From NCBI GenBank assembly GCA_963775825.1, contig CAVZKY010000043.1:248001-312000 (forward strand): a DNA stretch of 64,000 nucleotides. The letters are read 5' to 3'. The number at the start of each line of letters is the position of its first letter. Positions within the stretch are counted from its first letter, which is position 1. The notes beneath the pieces are model-generated. The model was given only the letters and a program-made list of their open reading frames with translations, made no database searches and was not told where the DNA came from. The translations under genes were made by a program, and so were the position numbers. The stretch is from Bog-532 sp963775825. GTDB taxonomy: Bacteria > Actinomycetota > Actinomycetes > Streptosporangiales > Streptosporangiaceae. This document shows positions 26,838 to 34,276 of this stretch, in pieces.

Positions 26838-27037
26838 AGTCATCCCTCCTTTCCCGCCGACTCAACATGCGGGCCTGTCCCCCGCCTGGGCTCGGGCAGG
26901 CTATTCGTGCGGTACGTGGCTCTTGCGGTCACCGTGACTCCCCTGGGTTGAGTCCGCCACTGACCGGCATTGATCGGCGCCCCTCCGGCGGGCTGGGTCG
27001 GAGCGTTGGGGAACTTCCGCCCTCAGGTGGCGCGTCG

Positions 27038-28222
27038 TCATGTCGGCGGGGTGCCGGCTGCTTGTTTCAGGAGCCGGGCAGCTTCGGCGGGGCCGGGCAT
27101 ATCCCGGATCTCGCTGGCTAGCCGTCTGGCGGCGTCCGTGAAGGCCGGGTCATCGAGCAAGCGGCTGAGGGCGCAGGCGACGTCGTTGGGGCGGAGGGTG
27201 GCTGGGTCGACGAGCGGACCGCGGGGGTCGGTCGCCGGGGCGTTGGCGCAATTCAGGCCGGCGCCGGCCTCCGCGCAGCGGCGGGCATTGATGGGGTGAT
27301 CGGCGGCAAATGGCAGGCACACCGCGGGCAGACCATGGGCGAATGCACCGATCAGGGTGTTGAAGCCGGCGTGGCAGACGACCGCGGCGCACCGGGGCAG
27401 GACATGCGACTGGGGCACGTAGCGCTCCACGCGGACGTTCGCCGGCGGTGCGCCCAGCTCATCGGGGTCGGTGCCGCCCGTGGTCACGAGCGCGTCGACG
27501 TCCAGTCCGGCGAGCGCCGCGAGTACGACCCGCCACAGCGGCGAGGACTGGTTGAAGACGTTTCCCAGGCTCACGTACACCAGCGGGCGGCTGCGGCCCA
27601 AGGCGTCGAGCCACGCCAGCGTGTCCGGCTGCGGAAGGCCGTCGAACGACGAGGGGCGGGCGGGCTGGGCTAGCGGCTGGTCGTGCTCCCATGGGCACCG
27701 TAACGACGGCGGGACGATGTCGAGATAGGCGGTACCGAGCAGGTCGTCGCGGTCGCGGGGCGGGTCCACGCCGGCCAGCTCGGCCAGTCGGCCGGCCACC
27801 TGGGCGACGCCGTCCTCGGTCCGCGGCGGCAACCGGTGGATGATGCCCTGGGTGACCAGCGGGACGCCCAGCTTGCGGGCGACGACCCAGCCGGTGAACT
27901 CGGAGTATTCCCTGACGATCAGGTCGGCTCGCCAGTCGCGGGCCAGCCCGAGCACGCGGTCGATGGAGGATCGGTCGGGGACCTGGGGAAACCCGAGGAA
28001 CAGCTGCTGGCCGACCGTACGGTCGTAAACACGGTCCCCGGGGCCGATCATCCAGTCCGGTTCGAAGGCCCGGACGTCGATGCCGTGCCGGGCGAGGACG
28101 GGAGCGAAGCTGGCCGAGGTGGCTACCATCGCCGAATGACCGTCTCGGCTCAGCTTCCGGGCGAGCGGGATCAGCTGGGTGGCGTGGCTGAACGCAGGCT
28201 GGCAGGTCATCAGAACTCGCAC
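27038..28222 (-). CDS. Glycosyltransferase family 1 (MGT/UGT-like)
   Basis: 394 residues starting with GTG (VRVLMTCQPAFSHATQLIPL), with GGAGA just upstream. The N-terminal Rossmann half includes GHSAMVATSASFAPVLARHG. The C-terminal donor-binding half has YVSLGNVFNQS, VERYVPQSHVLPRCAAVVCH, then AGFNTLIGAFAHGLPAVCLP and DHPINARRCAEAG, the classic UGT signature. It should transfer a nucleotide sugar to a small hydrophobic acceptor, as in macrolide-inactivating enzymes. It is divergent from a TetR gene, with a perfect palindrome between them. Confidence 0.92.
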   Translation of the reverse strand: MRVLMTCQPAFSHATQLIPLARKLSRDGHSAMVATSASFAPVLARHGIDVRAFEPDWMIGPGDRVYDRTVGQQLFLGFPQVPDRSSIDRVLGLARDWRADLIVREYSEFTGWVVARKLGVPLVTQGIIHRLPPRTEDGVAQVAGRLAELAGVDPPRDRDDLLGTAYLDIVPPSLRCPWEHDQPLAQPARPSSFDGLPQPDTLAWLDALGRSRPLVYVSLGNVFNQSSPLWRVVLAALAGLDVDALVTTGGTDPDELGAPPANVRVERYVPQSHVLPRCAAVVCHAGFNTLIGAFAHGLPAVCLPFAADHPINARRCAEAGAGLNCANAPATDPRGPLVDPATLRPNDVACALSRLLDDPAFTDAARRLASEIRDMPGPAEAARLLKQAAGTPPT

Positions 28223-28249
28223 GGGTTCTCCTCGCCACAGTATAAACTA

Positions 28250-28266
28250 ACTCTACTGAGTAGAGT
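28250..28266. promoter_or_regulatory. Probable TetR operator between glycosyltransferase and tetR
   Basis: ACTCTACT-G-AGTAGAGT is a perfect 8-base inverted repeat with a one-base centre. It lies 28 bases from both start codons, in an AT-richer patch with -10-like sequences on each strand (TATAAAC, TATGACT). Confidence 0.75.
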
Positions 28267-28294
28267 ATGACTATACGAAAGGCTGTCAAGCCTG

Positions 28295-28930
28295 ATGGCA
28301 GACGAAGGGACCAGCGCACCGCCGACCTACCGCCAGCGCCAGTCGGCCGAGACCCGAGCGCGGATCGCGCAGGCCGCCCGCCAGGTCTTCGCTGCCCGCG
28401 GCTACGGCGCTGCCAACATCACCGACGTCGCCCAGGCAGCGGGGGTGGCGGTGCCCACGGTGTACAAGCTGTACGGCAACAAGCGGGGCCTCCTGGCCGC
28501 CATCGCTGACGCGTGGGGGCGAGAGATCGGTGGCCGCATCCTCGACGTGCCGCACGATCCCGCAGTGGCGATCGCATGGTGGTCCGGGATGGCCCGCAGG
28601 CAATGGGAAGCAGGGCTCGACATCGGCCTGATCTACGCCAACGCGGTCACCTCCGAACCTGATGCTCGCGCCGATCTCGAGCCCCGCCTCGCCCTGCGCG
28701 AACGGGCCATCCGCCTCGTCAGCGAGGCTGTCCGGCCAAGACTCAAGGACGGGATCACGCAGGACGACGCCGTTGCCATCCTCTCGGCGCTGACGATCCC
28801 CGAGGTCTACCGCGACCTGGTTCGCGACCGAGGCTGGACGCCCGACCGCTATCAACAGTGGGTCGGGCGCACCCTCACCGAGCAGCTGCTCACCAGCCCG
28901 AGACAGGTCAAGCCGAACGTCACCCCGTGA
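28295..28930 (+). CDS. TetR-family transcriptional regulator
   Basis: 211 residues. The N-terminal HTH is clear: ETRARIAQAARQVFAARGYG, then TDVAQAAGVAVPTVYKLYGN (about 15-60). The C-terminal ligand domain is about 140 residues and ends in a helical segment (DRYQQWVGRTLTEQLL). It is divergent from the glycosyltransferase gene with a 17-base palindrome in between, so it most likely represses that gene and itself until the acceptor compound binds. Confidence 0.93.
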   Translation: MADEGTSAPPTYRQRQSAETRARIAQAARQVFAARGYGAANITDVAQAAGVAVPTVYKLYGNKRGLLAAIADAWGREIGGRILDVPHDPAVAIAWWSGMARRQWEAGLDIGLIYANAVTSEPDARADLEPRLALRERAIRLVSEAVRPRLKDGITQDDAVAILSALTIPEVYRDLVRDRGWTPDRYQQWVGRTLTEQLLTSPRQVKPNVTP

Positions 28931-29012
28931 TGGCGTCCGGGGACGCATCAGCGGTGGTTCCAGAAGTCGCGTTCCTCCACGACCAGCCCGCCGGCGGTAT
29001 TCCGGCCGGGTC

Positions 29013-29185
29013 TCAGTTCGCCCACGGGGGCACGATCCGGCTGCCGTCGGCCATGACCGCGTCAAGACCGGGCGTCGTTGTCACCCAGGCTGTGGCAGCG
29101 GCCGTCCCACCGTCCAGGCGCAACTCGCTGTCGGCTGGCACGAGGACGACATCACCCGCAGCGTGGTGACGTTTCCATTCCATGG
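29013..29185 (-). pseudogene. Cupin-like C-terminal fragment
   Basis: About 56 residues on the minus strand: GDVVLVPADSELRLDGGTAA, then AWVTTTPGLDAVMADGSRIV and PPWAN before a TGA at 29013. This matches the last beta-strands of small cupins. The N-terminal half with metal ligands is missing. Assignment is by pattern only. Confidence 0.4.
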
Positions 29186-29235
29186 CGCTGGCAGGCGGCC
29201 CCCGGCAATGCGGGACCGGGCGGCCAGCCTTTTCG

Positions 29236-29710
29236 TCAGGACAGGATGAGCGCGGCGCATAGGGCCGCGACGGCCACGGTCTGCAGCGCCGCCCGGGCGT
29301 TGATGACGTGGTCCCATTGCCGCTGGCAGGGCCCGTGCGTCACCCGGGATGCGCCGGTCGTGGGCGGCGGCGGTGAGCTGGCGGTTGATGGGGGCGCTGA
29401 CGCTGCGGTAAATGAGCAGCCAGACGGCCATGGCGAGCACTGCCGCGCCGCCGGCGACGGCGGCGCCGGGGTGCCCGGCCAGGGCCGCCACGGCAGTGCC
29501 CAAGACCATGGCGGTTAGCCCTATGGCACCAGGTACGGGCAGGCGCCGGTCAGCGTAGTCGTGCATGTAGCCGGTTGCACCGGTCAGGGTGCGGTCATCC
29601 ACGTGGGCGAGGGCTGGCCGGAGCACGATCGCCGCGAAGATGTCGGTGCCGTAGATGACGGCGGTGGCTACCAGGGCCGCGGCGATGAGCAGCTGGGCGA
29701 GGACGGTCAT
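29236..29710 (-). pseudogene. DUF1772-family membrane protein, frameshifted near the 3' end
   Basis: Starts at the ATG at 29710, which overlaps the TGA of the upstream SnoaL gene. It has membrane helices LAQLLIAAALVATAVIYGTD, IGLTAMVLGTAVAALAG and AAVAGGAAVLAMAVWLLIYR, followed by SVSAPINRQLTAAAHD, as in DUF1772 (anthrone-oxygenase-like) proteins. Around 29325 the family C-terminus (QRQWDHVINARAALQTVAVA) moves to another frame and ends at 29236. In the original frame translation continues to 29081 with unrelated residues. One indel explains it. Confidence 0.7.
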
Positions 29711-30141
29711 GATGTGGCCTGCGGAGCAGCCAGGTCGAATGCGGGGATGACGCCGAGCTGCTGGAACACCTCGAGCAGGTTGAGTTCGTCCCAGTGTTCG
29801 GCGAACTCGCCGCCCTGAACCCGCCAGATGTCGATCGACCGCATCTCGATCGGCCGGCTGGTAGCGGGAATCCCGTAGAACGGCCCGCGGTGGGTGGCCC
29901 GGTAGGTGAAGCGCCCGGCCACCCGGTCACCGGCCTGGATGAGGTCGTCCATGGTGGCGGTGAGGTCGGGGAAGGCGGTGAAGAAGGCGGCCCAGAAGGC
30001 GCGGTTGGCTTCGCGGCCATCCTCGACGAAGGGATTGTGGTTGATGTAGCCGGCGGCCACGAAGCTCTCTACGGCGTCGGGGTCGTGCTGGTTGAGCATG
30101 GCCAGGTAGCGCTCAGCGAGCTGCTGGTGGTCTGTGGTCAT
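29707..30141 (-). CDS. SnoaL-like ester cyclase / NTF2-fold protein
   Basis: 144 residues with the SnoaL pattern: AERYLAMLNQHDPDAVESFV, GYINHNPFVEDGREANRAFW, then DLTATMDDLIQAGDRVAGRF, THRGPFYGIPATSRPIEMRS and FAEHWDELNLLEVFQQLGVI. The His and Asp residues used by polyketide cyclases are in place, but many homologues act elsewhere. GGAGG-like GGAGCCCCCC precedes the ATG. It is cotranscribed with the DUF1772 gene (ATGA overlap) and divergent from tetR; both may handle the same aromatic ligand. Confidence 0.9.
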   Translation of the reverse strand: MTTDHQQLAERYLAMLNQHDPDAVESFVAAGYINHNPFVEDGREANRAFWAAFFTAFPDLTATMDDLIQAGDRVAGRFTYRATHRGPFYGIPATSRPIEMRSIDIWRVQGGEFAEHWDELNLLEVFQQLGVIPAFDLAAPQATS

Positions 30142-30159
30142 GGGGGGCTCCTTCCGTCC

Positions 30160-30206
30160 CTAGCGACGCTAGCACTGCTAGCAACGACATGTCTAGCGGC
30201 GCTAGA
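30160..30206. promoter_or_regulatory. Two CTAGCG-type operators in the SnoaL/tetR divergent region
   Basis: CTAGCG-A-CGCTAG (30160-30172) and TCTAGCG-G-CGCTAGA (30192-30206) are perfect inverted repeats whose centres are 33 bases apart, about three helical turns. A weaker CTAG half site follows near 30211. The second site sits just upstream of the TATAGT -10 (30221-30226) of tetR. Confidence 0.75.
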
Positions 30207-30233
30207 CCACCTAGTGATGCTATAGTGACCGCC

Positions 30234-30833
30234 ATGACCGCCGCCGAGCGCCGTCAGCGCGACCGGGCCCACCGGCGCCAGGCCATCATCACGGCCGCCC
30301 GCCAGCTGGCCGAAGCCGAGGGCTGGGACGCCGTCACCACCCGCCGGCTGGCCGACCGGATCGAATACAGCCAGCCCGTCCTCTACAGCCACTTCCCCGG
30401 CATAGCGGGCATTATCGACGCGGTCGCCGTCGAGGGATTCACCGAACTGCGCCTCATCCTGCGGAACGCGCGGGAGGCCGCCGGGTCCCCCGAAGCCGCG
30501 CTACGAGAACTCGCCGGGGCCTACGTCGGCTTCGCCCTGGAGCATCCGGCCCTCTACGACGCCATGTTCACCCTCAGCACCGAGCTGCCCTTCGGCCAGC
30601 CCGAGACGCCCCGCGAGCTGCAAGCCGCCTTCGCCGAACTAGCGGAAGCTGTCACGCCACTGGCCGGCGAGCGTGACCCTGACACCCTGACCGAGGTGGC
30701 CTGGAGCGCTCTGCACGGCATCGCCACCCTCACCCGTGCCCGCCGGCTCCGCCCCGACCACCACCAAGCCCGCCTGACAATGCTGGTCGATCAACTCGCT
30801 CGCGTGCCCGGTCTGGAGCGCTTCTCGCGATGA
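30234..30833 (+). CDS. TetR-family transcriptional regulator
   Basis: 199 residues from the ATG at 30234; the longer frame from 30189 lies inside the operator. HTH: RQAIITAARQLAEAEGWDAV, then TTRRLADRIEYSQPVLYSHF. The C-terminal part resembles the TetR_C WHG-type domain (LRELAGAYVGFALEHPALYD, EVAWSALHGIATLTRARRL). A TATAGT box ends seven bases before the ATG, so the mRNA is probably leaderless. Two CTAGCG palindromes indicate that it controls itself and the divergent SnoaL-DUF1772 pair. Confidence 0.93.
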   Translation: MTAAERRQRDRAHRRQAIITAARQLAEAEGWDAVTTRRLADRIEYSQPVLYSHFPGIAGIIDAVAVEGFTELRLILRNAREAAGSPEAALRELAGAYVGFALEHPALYDAMFTLSTELPFGQPETPRELQAAFAELAEAVTPLAGERDPDTLTEVAWSALHGIATLTRARRLRPDHHQARLTMLVDQLARVPGLERFSR

Positions 30834-30883
30834 CCGGCTTCGCTTGAGTTCCGACGTGGCGTGATCGGGGCTGGCGCGGTTAC

Positions 30884-30933
30884 GTTGGGTTTCCGCTCTC
30901 TGTCGGTGTCGGAACCCAACGCCATCGCTTTTT
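30884..30933. terminator. Intrinsic terminator
   Basis: GTTGGGTTTCCG pairs with CGGAACCCAAC across a loop of about 14 bases, with one bulge, and GCTTTTT follows 8 bases later. It lies between the convergent tetR and the threefold-repeat membrane gene. Confidence 0.7.
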
Positions 30934-30994
30934 AGGTGCTAGTTAGTAACGATCAAGGTCACATCCCGCCTGTGCGGCAGCCCGCGTTGGTTCC

Positions 30995-31942
30995 TTAAGA
31001 CGTTGTCCCGCCCATCGCCGCGGCCGACGCGACTGCCGGCGCCTCGTGAGCCATGGCGGCCCGCTTGGCCGCATCGCCTGAGATCCAGCCGAGCAGGAAC
31101 GGAAGCAGGATGGTCGGGAACACCAGCGGCACGAGCAGCATTTGGAGCCAGTCCCACAGGGTATTCCCGGGATAGCCGGTCCACTTCCATCGCAGGGCAT
31201 AACCGCCGATCACGGTCACGATCCATCCCGCTACGAGGGCGATGACCATTCCCCTCTCGTACGGGCGCAGCAAGCGGCCCTGGTACCGGCCTCCCCGGCC
31301 GGCCAGCGCCGCCGTAATAGCCAGTGCCGCCGGCAGCACGAGCAGTTCGATCCAGTTCCACAGCGTCTGGTCGCTGAAGCCGGTCCAGCTGACCGGAACC
31401 AGGTAACCGGCGAGGACGAACCCGGTGAAGGCCACGATGAATGCGCCGTAGATGATCCGCCTGCTCTTGCCGATGTATTCGCGGTCCTGGATCCACAACG
31501 GGATAGTGCCGAGGATGACCGGCAGCAGCAGCAGGTTGAGCCAATCCCACACTTGGCCGTTTGCCTCGAAACCGGTCCACTTCCATGGCCCGGCGTAGCC
31601 TCCGACGAGCGCGGCGAGCCCGGCCGCGACCAGGACGTACGAGGCGTCTCTGCGCACGGTCGCGTTGTCCGCGAACTTGTGGAGCCTGCCGGTCGGCTCC
31701 GTGGCCTCGGCGGCGTGCTCTTTGACCGCGTCCGCGGACGGCGCCCAGGACAGGTTGGCCGCGGTGAGCTTGTCCGCTAGCGCGCTGCGCATCAGCGCCT
31801 CCGCCTGGCCCACGATGTCGGCGTCGGTGATGGCGCCGGCCGTGGCGCTGGGATGGTCAGCATCCGCCATTCTGCCCAGCTCGACGAGCGCACTCAGGCC
31901 CAGGAACTCATCCGGCGCGATGGTAAGCGTTAAGACAGCCAT
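30995..31942 (-). CDS. Membrane protein with threefold internal repeat
   Basis: 315 residues. The soluble N-terminal 90 residues (MAVLTLTIAPDEFLGLSALV) are followed by about six transmembrane helices built from three copies of one module: WKWTGFEANGQVWDWLNLLL, SWTGFSDQTLWNWIELLVLP and WKWTGYPGNTLWDWLQMLLV. Each is preceded by a hydrophobic helix ending in GGY or AGY and followed by a Pro-containing helix. The aromatic W-x-W-TG(F/Y) loops probably lie on one face of the membrane. Function unknown. The C-terminal tail is Ala/Met-rich. Confidence 0.75.
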   Translation of the reverse strand: MAVLTLTIAPDEFLGLSALVELGRMADADHPSATAGAITDADIVGQAEALMRSALADKLTAANLSWAPSADAVKEHAAEATEPTGRLHKFADNATVRRDASYVLVAAGLAALVGGYAGPWKWTGFEANGQVWDWLNLLLLPVILGTIPLWIQDREYIGKSRRIIYGAFIVAFTGFVLAGYLVPVSWTGFSDQTLWNWIELLVLPAALAITAALAGRGGRYQGRLLRPYERGMVIALVAGWIVTVIGGYALRWKWTGYPGNTLWDWLQMLLVPLVFPTILLPFLLGWISGDAAKRAAMAHEAPAVASAAAMGGTTS

Positions 31943-32367
31943 GTGGCAGTCCTCCCCGCCTCCCGCCGACTGTCAGCCCGCCTGCTCTGGCTGGCCGGGC
32001 TGCGAAGCGAGCGGAAAGGCGTTATGCGGCAATCCCGGCAGGATCTGGCCGGAATTTGCCTGACAGGTTTCCTGCGGCAATACTGCCGATAATGCTGAGA
32101 ATGTCAAGTTTGCCGCGTTAAGGGAATGTGCTGATCTCATGCTGTACCTGACCCAGCCGACCATCCGATGCGCCGCGTCCGTAACAGCCGTCACAGGCCG
32201 GGCATAAAGTCGGCCGACCGGATCAGGGGATCTTCGTGCTGTCGGCCGGCCTCAGCAGTCCGCTTATTGCCCAATGGACGGTCAGCCGAGCCGTATTTTT
32301 ATACAGCGCCGCGCTAGAGGTGAACGTCCTCAACGGCCGCTCCGGGCGCGATGGTGTGCTTCCCCAG
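31943..32367. other. Intergenic, nothing recognised
   Basis: About 425 bases upstream of the membrane protein gene. Short AT-richer stretches and CTGCGGCAATACTGCCG-like imperfect dyads occur near 32075-32090, but no gene or strong terminator. Confidence 0.4.
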
Positions 32368-32556
32368 TCACCTTGGGCGGGCTGACGGTCTATTGTCCCG
32401 GTCGCGGCGGGAGACCCGGTCACGAGCGGCGGCCCGCACGGCTACGGCCGGCCGATTACGCCCGGACCGGCGCGCGCGGCGCCGCTTGACCTCCTCCTCG
32501 GCCAGCAGATCATCGGCGTCGGACTCGATGAACAGCTTCACGAACATCGGATGCAT
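32368..32556 (-). CDS. Small basic protein of unknown function (62 aa)
   Basis: The ATG at 32556 follows GGAGG by six bases. The product starts MHPMFVKLFIESDADDLLAE and continues into a highly basic Arg-rich tail (EEVKRRRARRSGRNRP). The MHP...DDLLAE start recalls small actinobacterial proteins of unknown role. The tail composition may be partly a GC artefact, so confidence is moderate. Confidence 0.5.
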   Translation of the reverse strand: MHPMFVKLFIESDADDLLAEEEVKRRRARRSGRNRPAVAVRAAARDRVSRRDRDNRPSARPR

Positions 32557-32867
32557 GATGCCCCTCCCCCGGGGCTGACGGCGGTGCCCGCTGCGTACCG
32601 CGCCCTTACTGAGCGGAGGGCAGCGCATGACTGTTGATACATTCCGCGCCCGTTGTTATGCCGTAGATGGTGTGCGTGAGATGTCAGTCGTGGAGCTCCC
32701 TGGTAAGCCAGATGATCAGATCAAGCCCCAGGACGGAGCCCAGCACGTCCAGCGTCAGCTGGACGTGCTGGGACCAGCGTCACCTATGCGAGGTCGTCGG
32801 CGGATACCGTGAACAATCGGGCAGGCCAGTCGCCCGGTAAACTTGAACTAATTAATAATTACTTCAG
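32557..32867. other. Intergenic, nothing recognised
   Basis: About 310 bases. A 16-base near-repeat CCAGCACGTCCAGCGTCAGCTGGACGTGCTGG region (about 32739-32773) forms an imperfect dyad (CAGCACGTCCAG against CTGGACGTGCTG) and could act as a terminator stem. There is no T-tract. Confidence 0.4.
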
Positions 32868-33260
32868 TTACGGACTCGAGGGTGACTTTACAAAGAGCCC
32901 AATGAGGCCCGAGAGCGTGGTAGTGAAAATCGTTGTTAGGATATCAGGCGGCGCAGCCTTATTTACCAAAGCATAGACGATGATGGCTATAGCACTCCCG
33001 AGGACGACGCCACCCAGGACAGAGACCAGGATCATCCAGAGGATGTTCGTCGTCCTGGGGGTTGGAGGTCCAACAGCGCCAGACGATGCGGTCGCAGCTC
33101 CGTTGACCGCAGCTGATTTAACAGCCTCCGACTCGCCGGCCGTTGCTGTTAAAGCGGCCGTCACCATGTCCTGGACATGCTGTGCATTTGGACCAGGGGG
33201 CATCCGGACTCCCATCGCGGTCGGTTCACTGACATCATGCACGGATAATGCTGCCAGCAA
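32868..33260 (-). CDS. Two-helix membrane protein, unknown
   Basis: Up to 130 residues; the start is uncertain (TTG at 33260, GTG or ATG further in). A polar Ala/Thr-rich N-terminal half (GPNAQHVQDMVTAALTATAG) precedes a linker with Pro and two hydrophobic helices: ILWMILVSVLGGVVLGSAIA and ILTTIFTTTLSGLIGLFVKS. GC is lower than the surroundings. The pattern fits a small membrane-anchored protein. No family recognised. Confidence 0.5.
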   Translation of the reverse strand: MLAALSVHDVSEPTAMGVRMPPGPNAQHVQDMVTAALTATAGESEAVKSAAVNGAATASSGAVGPPTPRTTNILWMILVSVLGGVVLGSAIAIIVYALVNKAAPPDILTTIFTTTLSGLIGLFVKSPSSP

Positions 33261-33588
33261 AGATCTTCACACACAACCCTGCCACCGAATACGTCGTTTC
33301 CGGCGCCGGTTGGCCGAGTGGAGTATCAGACCAGCCGAAGCTGCGATTCGATTACGCGCAGGCCGATACGCCGGCGCGCTTGCCAGATTAGCCCGAAAGA
33401 CAACGGCACGCCCACGAGCAGCCCGAGCCGGCCTCTACGACCTGATGCCGGGTATGGTGAGGTCATCGGATTTATAATGGCCTGCAGAGAATGCCCATTT
33501 CCGCAGCGACCAGGGTGCCGTTAGTGCATTTTCCGCGCGCTCACCTGCCGCGATGATGACCCAGTCTGTACACGGGGGCTGTCGCTTG
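33261..33588. other. Intergenic, nothing recognised
   Basis: About 330 bases of lower-GC spacer. No supportable gene, repeat or terminator. Confidence 0.35.
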
Positions 33589-34044
33589 TCATGGTGCGCG
33601 ATCGGTGATCCGCAGGAAGTAACCGGCAGGATCGAGGATCCGGAAGTCTGTCAGGCCCCATGGCCGGTCCCGGAGATCCTCGTCCAATGGCCACCCTGCT
33701 GCTACGACCCGGTCGCGCTCAGCCGCAACGTCGTCTACCTCAAGTACCAGTTCCACGCCAACGGGCGGCCGCCGTTCCGCGGGGGCCGCAGGAAGTGGCC
33801 GCTCTGCGGGGGCCGCAGGAAGTGGCCATTCTGCGGGGGCCGCAGGAAGTGGCCGCTCCGCGGGGGCCGCAGGAAGTGACTGCTGAGCCGCCCCGATATG
33901 GACCGCACCACGCGTCAGTGCGACGTACGCGTGCTGATCGCCGCGCTGATCTTTCGTAACGGTGAAGCCCAGAACCCGGGTGTAAAAATCAACGATGACA
34001 TCGAGATCCTGCGGAAAGATCTCAAACCGCAGCGTCATGGCCAT
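33589..34044 (-). CDS. VOC (glyoxalase/bleomycin-resistance-like) protein with repeat insertion
   Basis: 151 residues from the ATG at 34044 (MAMTLRFE). N-terminal beta-alpha-beta module: FEIFPQDLDVIVDFYTRVLG, then QHAYVALTRGAVHIGAAQ. C-terminal module: GVELVLEVDDVAAERDRVVA, then PWGLTDFRILDPAGYFLRIT with the last metal-ligand region. Between the modules lies an unusual run of four 9-residue repeats (PLPAAPAER type), which replaces the normal short loop. The insertion comes from a 27-bp tandem repeat in the DNA. The enzyme may still fold, since the insertion sits between modules. Substrate unknown. Confidence 0.85.
   Translation of the reverse strand: MAMTLRFEIFPQDLDVIVDFYTRVLGFTVTKDQRGDQHAYVALTRGAVHIGAAQQSLPAAPAERPLPAAPAEWPLPAAPAERPLPAAPAERRPPVGVELVLEVDDVAAERDRVVAAGWPLDEDLRDRPWGLTDFRILDPAGYFLRITDRAP
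33781..33888. repeat. 27-bp tandem repeat, four copies, inside the VOC gene
   Basis: Units at 33781, 33808, 33835 and 33862, each beginning GGGGGCCGCAGGAAGTG. The first three differ at three positions or fewer, and the fourth diverges at its 3' end. The unit is a multiple of three, so the frame is kept. Confidence 0.93.
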
Positions 34045-34276
34045 CTCAGGATGGTCGCACATCCATCCCCGCGCTGGCCAAGCCCCTGGCCCGACCGTCC
34101 GGCGCCTGACGGCCTCGCCGGTCCCGCTGGGTCAGTCCACGTGAAAACGACGCGCTCGTGTCGCCCAGCCGAACGCACGGTGTATCAGAACGAAAGCGGC
34201 TGCCTCCGACCAGGTGGAGATCTGCGACGATGACAGCGCCGCTGCACCTGACGTAGCGGGGCATCCGGGAGAACGC

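Noticed and set aside
33781..33888. Regular repeats considered as a CRISPR array
   Set aside because: Units are directly adjacent with no spacers and lie inside a coding frame.
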